64,000 bases of DNA from positions 58,050 to 122,049 of the forward strand of contig PBKU01000033.1 in assembly GCA_002722175.1 (NCBI GenBank). The letters are read 5' to 3'. The notes beneath the pieces are model-generated. The model saw only the letters and a program-made list of their open reading frames with translations. It was not told the origin of the DNA and searched no databases. The number at the start of each line of letters is the position of its first letter. Position 1 is the first letter of the stretch. Shown piece by piece: positions 29,539-37,374 of this stretch. Source of the DNA: Magnetovibrio sp. GTDB lineage: Bacteria > Pseudomonadota > Alphaproteobacteria > Rhodospirillales > Casp-alpha2. The position numbers and the translations under genes were made by a program.

Positions 29539-29650
29539 ATCAGTAAATTTATGAAGTTCTGTCAAGTGATTAAATTGTGATTGTTATAAATATTATTGTC
29601 TTGTCTTTTTTAATTATTTAGCTGTTTTCGTCCTGATGAAGAATTAATAA

Positions 29651-30403
29651 ATGGATCCTCTTTCTGTTATTGTTTTATTTATTCTAACAACTTTTGTTGG
29701 GATACTCGTGGGCTGTGTCGGTATTGGCGGGGTTCTATTGGTTCCAATGCTTACTTATCTTCTATCAGTGGATGTCCATATAGCAATTGCGTCTGCGATA
29801 TTTTCCTATGTGTTCAGTGGGTTTATTGGGACTTTTTTATATGCGCGAAAGGGTTCAATAAAATGGCAGATGACTTACGCTTTGTTTGTTGGAGCAGCCC
29901 CAGGTGCTTTTCTTGGTGCTTTCATATCCTTCTTTATACCAAAAACGGTATTAGAATTGTTTATTGCTCTTTTGATAGTGTCTGCTGGTTTGAATGCATT
30001 AATAAGATCAAAAGACTACCCCTTTGAAGATAAGCACTTATCATCGTACACCCTTCTTTTGATTGGCTTTTTTGTTGGGGTTGGGTCCGCTCTCTCTGGT
30101 ACAGGTGGGCCATTGATATTAGTTCCTATTCTGGTTTGGTGCAGAATAGCACCTCGTACATCGGTTGGTTTAAGCCAGGCAATCCAGATACCTATTGCAA
30201 TACTGGGTACTACTGGAAACTATTTGCACGGAACAGTAGATTTCATGGTTGGGTTCTATATCGCAATTAGTTTAATGGTCGGTGTGTCGCTTGGAGCAAA
30301 GATTACCCATTTGGTGACACAGCCCTTTTTGGAGAAAATTGTAGCATGGGTTTTGTTGGCGGTTGGTTTGTTTATAGTTGTACGAGGTATTTTTTCTTTT
30401 TAA
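29651..30403 (+). CDS. TauE/SafE-family membrane exporter
   Basis: A 250-residue inner-membrane protein with about eight hydrophobic segments in two related halves. The paired family motifs are GCVGIGGVLLVPMLTYLL near the N-terminus and GVGSALSGTGGPLILVPIL in the second half. Members of this family are implicated in export of sulfite, sulfoacetate and other organic anions; here the substrate is unknown. The gene is divergent from a LysR regulator and has a long leader. Nothing in the sequence links it directly to the ABC importer upstream. Confidence 0.88.
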   Translation: MDPLSVIVLFILTTFVGILVGCVGIGGVLLVPMLTYLLSVDVHIAIASAIFSYVFSGFIGTFLYARKGSIKWQMTYALFVGAAPGAFLGAFISFFIPKTVLELFIALLIVSAGLNALIRSKDYPFEDKHLSSYTLLLIGFFVGVGSALSGTGGPLILVPILVWCRIAPRTSVGLSQAIQIPIAILGTTGNYLHGTVDFMVGFYIAISLMVGVSLGAKITHLVTQPFLEKIVAWVLLAVGLFIVVRGIFSF

Positions 30404-30643
30404 ATTTTTGTCAATATCTAGGTTTAGGTTTTCGTAGCCTATCAATAGGTTAACACTTGTTTGCTATTACTCAATAAGTGTAAAATTACTAAAACATTCA
30501 TTGTTTGGAAGATGAAGTTGCTTTAATTAAGGAGTGATACCTTGTCTTTATTACTCACTCTATTACTAAAGTAGAAAAATATATTGTAAAACAATTTGAT
30601 GGTGTTTCTTTAAGATACAAAAAGAGTTCAGGGAGAACGAAAT

Positions 30644-31549
30644 ATGGCCGATACAGCTAAGCGAAGAAAAATTACTATTAGAACCCTGCAAAAAAAGATG
30701 CGTGATGAAGAAGCAATCACTCAGTTGGCAGCGTATGATTATCGGACAGCGGTTGTTGCTGATCGACTCGGTATGGATATTCTTTGTGTATCCGACACAG
30801 GCGGTATGATCTTATTTGGCCACCAAAGCACTGTTTCCGTGAGCTTTGACGAAGTAATGATGATGGCAAAAGCAATAGACCGGGGTAGTCAATATGGCCT
30901 TCGAATGGTTGATATGCCTTATTGGAGTTTTCATGTTTCCCCCGAACAAGCAGTTGATAATGCGGGCAGGTTTGTCCATGAAGCAAATGCCGAGGTTATG
31001 AAGTGCGAAGGTAACAAATATCATGCCCGTAACATAGAAGCGATTGTTAGGGCGGGGATTCCAGTTCAGGGGCATATTGGTATTACTCCAATGCGGATGC
31101 CCCAGTTAGGAGGATTTATTGCTCAGGGAAAAACCTCCGATCGAGCGAAAGAGCTGATTGAAGATGCTCAGGCCTTTGTTGACGCAGGGTGTTTTTCAAT
31201 TCTTTGTGAAGTTACCACACAAGAGGTATGTGAATATTTAACGGAAACCCTCTCAATTCCGGTAATCAGTTTGGGTGCCGGAAATCGGGCTCATGGTGTT
31301 CATATAATTAGCTCTGACTTGTTCCATCTCTGGGAAGAGCATGTTCCCCGCCATTCAAAAATATATACTGATCTGATTCCAATCATGGAAGACGTAATCA
31401 ATGGTTATATGAGGGATGTTAAAGCACGGACTTATCCGGCTCCAGAACACACTGTCTACATGTCTGATGAAGAAATTGAAATTTTTGCAAAAGATTTAAA
31501 CTGGGATACAAAGTTGGAAGAACTTGATAAAAAAAGGAGCGGTTCATAA
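30644..31549 (+). CDS. Ketopantoate hydroxymethyltransferase family (PanB-like)
   Basis: A 301-residue PanB-family protein. PanB transfers a hydroxymethyl group from methylene-tetrahydrofolate to ketoisovalerate for pantothenate synthesis. Recognisable positions: AAYDYRTAVVADRLG, the Mg-binding Asp in VSDTGGM (VGDSLGM in typical PanB), VDMPY, the Lys-x-Glu in VMKCEGN, GHIGITPMRMPQLGGF and the acidic residue in LCEVTTQE. Catalytic residues seem kept, but the GD to SD change and an extended C-terminus set it apart, and panC is not nearby. It may be a paralogue acting on another 2-oxoacid. A strong terminator follows. Confidence 0.75.
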   Translation: MADTAKRRKITIRTLQKKMRDEEAITQLAAYDYRTAVVADRLGMDILCVSDTGGMILFGHQSTVSVSFDEVMMMAKAIDRGSQYGLRMVDMPYWSFHVSPEQAVDNAGRFVHEANAEVMKCEGNKYHARNIEAIVRAGIPVQGHIGITPMRMPQLGGFIAQGKTSDRAKELIEDAQAFVDAGCFSILCEVTTQEVCEYLTETLSIPVISLGAGNRAHGVHIISSDLFHLWEEHVPRHSKIYTDLIPIMEDVINGYMRDVKARTYPAPEHTVYMSDEEIEIFAKDLNWDTKLEELDKKRSGS

Positions 31550-31566
31550 ATAGTCTTCTATTTTGG

Positions 31567-31601
31567 TACGCGGGAGTATTTTATTTCCCGCGTATTTTTT
31601 T
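31567..31601 (+). terminator. Rho-independent terminator after the PanB-like gene
   Basis: A 9-base perfect stem (TACGCGGGA at 31567-31575, TCCCGCGTA at 31586-31594) with a 10-base loop is followed by seven T residues. Oriented for the plus strand, it ends the PanB-like transcript before the convergent fhs gene. Confidence 0.88.
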
Positions 31602-31610
31602 ACATTTTCC

Positions 31611-33284
31611 TCAAAAAAGCCCTTCTATCATGTTGTTTTTATTTATATAAATAGAGTTTGCCGCGGGAGCTTTTGGCAGACCAGGCATAGTCATAATTTC
31701 ACCGGTAATAGCGACAATGAATTCGGCTCCGGCTGAAAGACGGACTTCGCGCAAGTTAACTGTATGACCTTTTGGAGCACCTTTCAAACTTGGATCGGTC
31801 GAAAAGCTATATTGAGTTTTAGCAATACAGATAGGAAATTTTCCATAACCAACCTTTTCCCATTCATGTAGTTGGTTTCGAACATTGGCATCTGCCGAAA
31901 CTTCTTTTGCCCCATAAATTTCTTTTGCTACGATCTCAATCTTATCAAAAAGTGGTATAGCATCAGGATATAATGGTTTGAACTTTGCTTTGCCCTTTTC
32001 AACCAACATTACTAAGTGCTTTGCTAGCTTTTCCGTACCTTTACTACCATGTTCCCAGTGACTGCACTCTATTGCAACTGCGCCTAGTTTTCTTGTGGCT
32101 TCCTTTACTGATCGAATTTCCCTATCTGTATCAGTAATAAATTTATTGATTGCAACAACAACTGGAATGCCAAATTTTTTCAGATTCTTGAGATGACGCT
32201 CCAAATTTTTGCAACCCGATTTAACAGCTGAGATATTCTCCTTTCCAAGATCATTTTTACCTACACCTCCATGCATTTTTAAAGCACGCACTGTTGCCAC
32301 AAGCACTGCAGCCGACGGCTTTAAATTAGCCTTTCGGCACTTAATGTTAAAAAATTTTTCAGCGCCCAAATCAGCACCAAACCCTGCCTCGGTAATTACA
32401 TAATCTGCCATTTTTAATGCAGCTTTTGTTGCTATGACCGAATTACAACCGTGTGCAATGTTTGCAAAAGGGCCTCCGTGGATAAAGGCGGGATTGTTTT
32501 CTAAGGTCTGGACTAGATTTGGCATTAAGGCATCTTTCAATAGCACTGTCATAGCACCTGAAGCCTTGATCTCTTTTGCTCGGATAGGTTGGCGATTGCG
32601 ATTATATCCAACAACAATATTATTTATTCTTCTTTCGAGATCCTTTAAGTCCGTGGCCAGGCAAAATATCGCCATAATCTCGGATGCAACCGTGATGTCA
32701 AAACCAGCCTCTCTCGGAAATCCGTTAGCGGTACCGCCAAGAGAGGTTGTAATCTGGCGAAGAGCTCGATCGTTCATGTCAACCACCCTCTTCCATGCTA
32801 CACGACGTGTATCAATTTCAGGTTTATGACCCCAATAAATGTGGTTATCAACCATTGCTGACAGGAGGTTGTGGGCCGTTCCTATAGCGTGAAAGTCCCC
32901 TGTAAAGTGTAAGTTTATGTCTTCCATTGGGACAACCTGAGCGTACCCACCGCCTGCAGCACCACCTTTCATACCAAAACAAGGTCCAAGGGATGGCTCA
33001 CGAATACATATTGTTGCCTTTTTACCAATCTTGTTTAGTCCATCACCAAGCCCAACCGTTGTAGTTGTCTTTCCTTCTCCTGCCGGCGTTGGGGTTATAG
33101 CAGTTACTAGAATAAGTTTTCCATTTTTTTTTCCGGCCTGTTTTTTTATGAAGTCATAGGACACCTTTGCTTTATGCCGCCCAAATTGAGAAAGGGCGTT
33201 TTCTGGGATTTGAAGCTTAGAACCAATATTGGTAATGGGCTGTAGTGATGCTGAACGGGCTATCTGGATATCGCTTTTGGGCAT
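31611..33284 (-). CDS. fhs: Formate-tetrahydrofolate ligase
   Basis: ATP-dependent enzyme that makes 10-formyl-tetrahydrofolate from formate. The 557-residue protein has the nucleotide-binding [18 protein letters not shown], the [23 protein letters not shown] region and the folate/formate-site stretch [21 protein letters not shown]. Length is normal for bacteria. It stands between the convergent PanB-like gene and a GcvT-family gene on the same strand, so this block may handle one-carbon units; the upstream gap of 309 bases suggests its own promoter. Confidence 0.96.
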   Translation of the reverse strand: MPKSDIQIARSASLQPITNIGSKLQIPENALSQFGRHKAKVSYDFIKKQAGKKNGKLILVTAITPTPAGEGKTTTTVGLGDGLNKIGKKATICIREPSLGPCFGMKGGAAGGGYAQVVPMEDINLHFTGDFHAIGTAHNLLSAMVDNHIYWGHKPEIDTRRVAWKRVVDMNDRALRQITTSLGGTANGFPREAGFDITVASEIMAIFCLATDLKDLERRINNIVVGYNRNRQPIRAKEIKASGAMTVLLKDALMPNLVQTLENNPAFIHGGPFANIAHGCNSVIATKAALKMADYVITEAGFGADLGAEKFFNIKCRKANLKPSAAVLVATVRALKMHGGVGKNDLGKENISAVKSGCKNLERHLKNLKKFGIPVVVAINKFITDTDREIRSVKEATRKLGAVAIECSHWEHGSKGTEKLAKHLVMLVEKGKAKFKPLYPDAIPLFDKIEIVAKEIYGAKEVSADANVRNQLHEWEKVGYGKFPICIAKTQYSFSTDPSLKGAPKGHTVNLREVRLSAGAEFIVAITGEIMTMPGLPKAPAANSIYINKNNMIEGLF

Positions 33285-33593
33285 TTTTTCCTGCTAATCT
33301 GTTTAATTTTTGGAAGTTGATTATTTTTAGTGTGGTGACAAGATTTACGTGCGTAAACCCTAATCTGCCATAGAAACACTCATTGTTATCTTCAAAATTG
33401 TTTAATTTTTTAGCTATATTTTTGGTACTTATCTCCTCAACAATCAAGAAATAATTAATCAAAGTCTTGTTATCCATGGATTATTAGTTAGCGCTTTGGC
33501 TAGATTGATAATCATTTGCATGTTTTAAGCAGGATGGCTTTACTTACAAGTAAAATTTTGAAATTTTTTATAATTTTTTTGGCAATATAGCCA
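33285..33593 (-). other. 309-base intergenic region upstream of fhs
   Basis: Contains no convincing gene. It must hold the fhs promoter on the minus strand. I looked for a ZTP (pfl) riboswitch, which often precedes fhs, and did not find its conserved elements. The DNA is very AT-rich. Confidence 0.5.
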
Positions 33594-34622
33594 TTAGTAT
33601 AGTTTCGTTCGTGGTAATTCTTTAAGTGTATCGTAGAAAGGACGCGGCACTTCTTTTATGTCCCAGAAACTCTCGAATGGATCTACATATGATTGCATGC
33701 AAGAAAATTCGTCGAATATTTTCACAAAGCCAAGCCCTATGCATTTGGAAGAACCTGGTTGTTTGCACGCGGAAGTTACAATGATCTGATTGACTTCCGG
33801 GAGGACAAGGTTACCTGTTGGTGCCCATAGATCTAGGTTCTGGTTGGTAGTGCCTTCAAAACATATCAGGCGTAGGTCTTGTTTTTTAGCATTATTGTTT
33901 GAGAACTGCTCCAGTCCTAAATCTTTTTCCGTTACCGGCAAACGAAACTCATTACCATAAAAAACAAAACCGGCTTCAATTCGGAGTTGGTTGATGGCTA
34001 TAAGACCACAGGGTGTTATTCGCGACGATAGGTGTTTCCAAAGCAATGAACTCTGTTTAGATGGTACAACTATTTCAAAACCAAGCTCTCCGGTATAACC
34101 TAATCGGCCGATGAGGCATTGAGTGCCCAAAACATCTATCTTCATAAAGTTAAAATATGACAATCTTTTAAGTAATTCACCATTTAAAAAATGTGATAAT
34201 TTGTGAAGAGAATTAGGACCTTGGATTGAAAAAATATTGATTTTCTTCCTAAGATCTTCGATGCGATAATTGAGCTGAGAATCCTCGATATCAAGTAAAT
34301 CATTTACGTCATCAGGTAATCCGCTCATTAACAGATATTCATTTTTACCCTCTTTCCAAAGGGTGATATCGGAGCGCACAAAACCGCTTTGATTGTAACT
34401 AAGCGCATACCTAATATCTCCTGTTTTCATATTTTTGAAATCTCGTTTTGCCGTTCTGGATAAAATATTGAGGGAATCAGCACCCGAAATCCGCATTGAA
34501 GACATAAACGAAAAATCAAATAAGGCAGCATTTCTTCGGCACGCTATCGTCTCCGAATTTACATCACTATACTGGTGTACGACCTTTATGGTATCAAAAA
34601 GATTAATATCAACAATCCTCAA
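33594..34622 (-). CDS. GcvT-family (aminomethyltransferase/demethylase-like) protein
   Basis: A 342-residue single-domain member of the GcvT fold, the folate-binding family that includes glycine-cleavage T protein, dimethylglycine and sarcosine oxidase C-terminal domains and DMSP demethylase DmdA. Seen here: RRNAALFDFSFMSSMRISG, QSGFVRSDITLWKEG (with the D in the xSD form of the oxidase-type members), FSIQGPNS, GRLGYTGELGFEIVVP and LRIEAGFVFYGNEFRLPVTE. It is not a glycine-cleavage operon member, as gcvH and gcvP are absent. TTG start. Convergent organisation with the Rieske reductase's divergent promoter suggests a demethylase role, which remains inference. Confidence 0.75.
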   Translation of the reverse strand: MRIVDINLFDTIKVVHQYSDVNSETIACRRNAALFDFSFMSSMRISGADSLNILSRTAKRDFKNMKTGDIRYALSYNQSGFVRSDITLWKEGKNEYLLMSGLPDDVNDLLDIEDSQLNYRIEDLRKKINIFSIQGPNSLHKLSHFLNGELLKRLSYFNFMKIDVLGTQCLIGRLGYTGELGFEIVVPSKQSSLLWKHLSSRITPCGLIAINQLRIEAGFVFYGNEFRLPVTEKDLGLEQFSNNNAKKQDLRLICFEGTTNQNLDLWAPTGNLVLPEVNQIIVTSACKQPGSSKCIGLGFVKIFDEFSCMQSYVDPFESFWDIKEVPRPFYDTLKELPRTKLY

Positions 34623-34935
34623 TTTTCTTCGAAAATAGACTGTTTTGTAGAAGCAGCACGATACTAGGATATTTATCCTGAATATCCATCTATATCTAAC
34701 AATCGATTTCTACCTTCTCCTTAAAAAACTAAAATACTTTGGATTTTATTTGCTTAATGCAGACAAGAAAAGCTGAAAAGCATTTACAAGTTTTCAAGTG
34801 ACCTAGCTGTTTAATGGGATAACATCGATTTTTTTTCGATGGATTATGACTATGAACTGATAGGAGAAACAATCTTGACCCACCTTTTTTATATCACCAT
34901 AAATTACGTTGGAAATTTAGATGGGGACGTAATTT
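34623..34935. other. 313-base divergent intergenic region with hairpin and small open frame
   Basis: Between the GcvT-family gene and the ferredoxin reductase gene. It contains a hairpin (CATCGA at 34823-34828, seven T loop, TCGATG at 34836-34841) and a 36-codon frame at 34839-34949 that overlaps the reductase start in another frame. Promoters for both directions are expected here but are not clear. Confidence 0.5.
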
Positions 34936-36255
34936 TTGAAGAACTCTGACTTCAGTGATCAATACGATGTAAATTTTTCACGTAGGGATAATAGGAAAAA
35001 AGATTACGGGGATACCTCTAGTATTGTTGTAATAGGAGCAAGCCATGCTGGTATTAGCTTTGTTGATAAGGTTAGGAAAAATGGCTTTATGGGTAGCCTG
35101 ACGTTGATAGACCGCCAAAAAGGCGGGCCAATGCAGCGCCCCCCGCTCTCAAAAGATTTCTTACTTGAAACCAGTGAAACACCAAATTCCAAGTATTTGC
35201 TGAAGACGAGCAAATGGTACAAGGACGAAAAGGTTATTCTACATACCGATGTTACTGTTTCAAAGATTAATTTGCGAAAGAAAAGCCTAACTTTTAGTAA
35301 TGGAAAAAACCTAGATTATGATAAGCTTGTGCTTGCAACGGGAGCAGCACCCCGAATGCTTCATGCAGCTCAAGGTATTGCTAATGTGTTTGTGTTGCGT
35401 CAGCCAGATCAGGCCATGGCAATACGTAAAATTGCGCATAGCGCAAGAAATGCCATAATTATTGGGGGAGGATATATAGGTCTCGAAATAGCAGCTACCT
35501 TTCGTCAAATAGGCCTGGAAGTTAGTGTAGTAGAAGTAGCAGATCGATTATTAGCGAGGGTTGCCAGTCCACCTGTCGCTGAACTGCTGGCCGGACTTCA
35601 TCAAGAGCGCGGTGTTGTGTTATATACTGGAACCGGCGTCGAAGAGGTATTTCAAAACAATGGGTTATTTAGTGGGGTTAAGTTAACTGATGGAACAAAT
35701 TTAGTTGGGGATATTCTAGTTGTTGGTATTGGTGTAACACCTGATAGTGATTTGGCTCTTCAGGCTGGGATAGAAACAGAAACCACTGCAGGTGGTGCTG
35801 TTTTGGTCGACGAGTATCAGCTGACAAGTGACCTAGATGTTTTTGCAATAGGTGATGTTGCATTTCAGCGTGGGAGCCCTCTACGATTAGAGTCAATCCA
35901 TAACGCCCAGGAAAGTGGTGCTCGGGCAGCAGCGGCGATTATGGGAAAACCACTACCGGCAGTTCAGGCTCCTTGGTTCTGGTCGGATCAATATGATGCA
36001 AATTTGCAGTCAGTTGGGATAGTGCCAATGGGGGACAGGAATGTTTATCAAGTTATCCGCGGAGAGTTTCCTGAAAAACGAGCATCATTCTGGAGCTATC
36101 GTGACAAAAAGTTATTAGCTGTTGAAGCCGTCAGGGACGGCGCAAGCTTTATGCTTGGTAAGAAATGCTTAGAAGAAAATATTTCTCCAAATCCAAGTCT
36201 GATTAGCGATTTAGAATTTGATCCAATGGCCTGGATTTTAAAAAATTCCGCCTGA
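34936..36255 (+). CDS. FAD-dependent ferredoxin reductase of a Rieske oxygenase system
   Basis: A 439-residue flavoprotein that passes electrons from NADH to a Rieske ferredoxin. It has the FAD-binding VVIGASHAGISFVDK, the family signature PMQRPPLSKDFL, the NAD-binding IIIGGGYIGLEIAATF, the second FAD motif VFAIGDVA and a C-terminal reductase domain (APWFWSDQYDANLQSVG). The TTG at 34936 is the only usable start, since an in-frame stop lies six bases upstream. The first 26 residues are a charged extension before the FAD fold. Convergent with the ferredoxin-beta-alpha genes. Confidence 0.93.
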   Translation: MKNSDFSDQYDVNFSRRDNRKKDYGDTSSIVVIGASHAGISFVDKVRKNGFMGSLTLIDRQKGGPMQRPPLSKDFLLETSETPNSKYLLKTSKWYKDEKVILHTDVTVSKINLRKKSLTFSNGKNLDYDKLVLATGAAPRMLHAAQGIANVFVLRQPDQAMAIRKIAHSARNAIIIGGGYIGLEIAATFRQIGLEVSVVEVADRLLARVASPPVAELLAGLHQERGVVLYTGTGVEEVFQNNGLFSGVKLTDGTNLVGDILVVGIGVTPDSDLALQAGIETETTAGGAVLVDEYQLTSDLDVFAIGDVAFQRGSPLRLESIHNAQESGARAAAAIMGKPLPAVQAPWFWSDQYDANLQSVGIVPMGDRNVYQVIRGEFPEKRASFWSYRDKKLLAVEAVRDGASFMLGKKCLEENISPNPSLISDLEFDPMAWILKNSA

Positions 36256-36283
36256 GCAGAATAATTATTTTAGAAGTTCAGAT

Positions 36284-36658
36284 TCATTCATTGAAGAAGT
36301 CATCGTCGTCTCCATCGCCATCTTCTTCGTCATATTCGTAGGTCAATTCTTTTTCAAAATTAATAAGAACCTGCGATTCTTCTTTTTTCACTTCGTACAT
36401 TAGTAGCGGTTTTTCGGTCATCTCACCTTGCTGCCCCGTTTTGAGATCCCATTGCCAGAGGTGTTTGGAACAAACTAAAATCGTTCCGACCAACATTCCA
36501 GAGGTAGCTAAGGGTTCCTCCATGTGGGGACAAAATGGCGGGAAAGCTGAATATTCACCCTCCACATTTGCTACAATTATGGGCACATCATCTAACTCAA
36601 ACTGTTTTAATGTATTTGCAGGAACATCTTCGGTGCTGCAAATTTGTTTCCAACCCAT
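36284..36658 (-). CDS. Rieske-type [2Fe-2S] ferredoxin
   Basis: A 124-residue soluble Rieske ferredoxin. Cluster ligands are C43/H45 in CPHMEEPL and C63/H66 in CSKHLWQWD, spaced as in TmoC- and CarAc-type ferredoxins of multicomponent oxygenases. The C-terminal 18 residues are strongly acidic (YDEEDGDGDDDDFF), an unusual tail that may help docking to the reductase or oxygenase. It has a good AAGGAG ribosome site and is the last gene of the alpha-beta-ferredoxin set. Confidence 0.93.
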   Translation of the reverse strand: MGWKQICSTEDVPANTLKQFELDDVPIIVANVEGEYSAFPPFCPHMEEPLATSGMLVGTILVCSKHLWQWDLKTGQQGEMTEKPLLMYEVKKEESQVLINFEKELTYEYDEEDGDGDDDDFFNE

Positions 36659-36699
36659 GGTTAACTCCTTGATTTTTTTTCTCTTTTAATTGCCGCTTC

Positions 36700-37197
36700 T
36701 TAGATAATAAAATGCGATCCCTTGTCAAGGCGGCGTGTATCTAGTCGGGCCTGCCGTTCCATTAGTCGTGCCCTTCCGCTATCAAGTTTAAATTTATCAT
36801 AATATTTCCCGATTAAAAATAAGCGATTCTCGCCAGAATCCAGATGTGAATTAATGCCATCAAGCATATTTTGATAAACTACAAATGAACTTACCGATGA
36901 CGCAGCTCCATTTTTTTCATCTAGATCTACTGTATAAACCGATACATGCCGTTTCAGAGGTGAATGGTCAGTGTTATGTTTAGGTAATTGCTCCAATAAT
37001 GTCTTTAACCCATTATAATCATGGGAAAAATAAATCATGTCACGATTAATTTCAGGGCTAAATGCGGTAATGGAATAGTCTAGCGATTCATGACATAGTT
37101 CTAGAAAGCCATCCCAGTTTTCGTCGTCCAGGAGAAGGCAACTTCTATATACAGTATCTTTGACGGTATCTATAGTCACTGTTCCGTTTGCATTCAT
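36700..37197 (-). CDS. Ring-hydroxylating-type oxygenase beta subunit
   Basis: A 165-residue protein with the SnoaL-like cystatin fold of the beta subunits of Rieske oxygenases. Family features seen: YRSCLLLDDENWDGFLELCH, ITAFSPEINRDMIYFSHDYNGL and the C-terminal RLFLIGKYYDKFKLDSGRARLMERQARLDTRRLD. The beta subunit is structural and often sets the alpha3beta3 form. Its ATG overlaps the stop of an upstream small open frame as TAATG. Followed by the ferredoxin gene after 41 bases. Confidence 0.88.
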   Translation of the reverse strand: MNANGTVTIDTVKDTVYRSCLLLDDENWDGFLELCHESLDYSITAFSPEINRDMIYFSHDYNGLKTLLEQLPKHNTDHSPLKRHVSVYTVDLDEKNGAASSVSSFVVYQNMLDGINSHLDSGENRLFLIGKYYDKFKLDSGRARLMERQARLDTRRLDKGSHFII

Positions 37198-37373
37198 TAC
37201 TTAGCTCCTATAGGTTCAAACAACATCGAGGGAAAAGGGACAATTTGTCCATTCTTCTTTTCCTCGGAAATTTCAATAAACTCGAAAAACCCGTTTTCCA
37301 ACTGCAGGCAAGCTATTGCTTTAAGTATAAAAGCTCCTTTGCGAAAAAGATGGGGTCTAACTACTTGTGTTCC
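37197..37373 (-). CDS. Possible small protein between oxygenase alpha and beta genes (start unclear)
   Basis: After the alpha-subunit stop, a frame one base out of phase with alpha is open for about 58 codons and ends with TAA sharing its last A with the beta-subunit ATG (TAATG). The translation is protein-like and not low-complexity: it includes RPHLFRKGAFILKAIACLQ, LENGFFEFIEI and PFPSMLFEPIGAK. No ATG or GTG opens it; the only early canonical start is TTG at 37301, which would give 34 residues and leave out the first segment. Options are an unusual start codon, a frameshift from alpha, or a decayed gene. Coordinates give the open part after the alpha stop. Confidence 0.4.
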   Translation of the reverse strand, partial: GTQVVRPHLFRKGAFILKAIACLQLENGFFEFIEISEEKKNGQIVPFPSMLFEPIGAK

Positions 37374-37374
37374 C

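Larger units (their letters stand above)
29328..29650. other. 323-base divergent intergenic region (LysR gene and exporter gene)
   Basis: No gene is visible. It holds two adjacent palindromes at 29506-29538 and very AT-rich DNA with several TATAAA-like stretches closer to the exporter start. No convincing -35 element is paired with these. The region is expected to contain both promoters. Confidence 0.6.

Noticed and set aside
33217..33477. 86-codon minus-strand frame at the fhs start
   Set aside because: It overlaps the first 68 bases of fhs in another frame and has a low-complexity AT-rich composition; probably chance.
33285..33480. ZTP (pfl) riboswitch upstream of fhs
   Set aside because: Such riboswitches often precede fhs, but the conserved core elements were not found on the minus strand.
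33594..34622. Calling the GcvT-family protein DmdA (DMSP demethylase)
   Set aside because: The fold family fits, and a DMSP-lyase-like cupin lies elsewhere in the window, but no DmdA-specific motif could be confirmed; a profile search would be needed.
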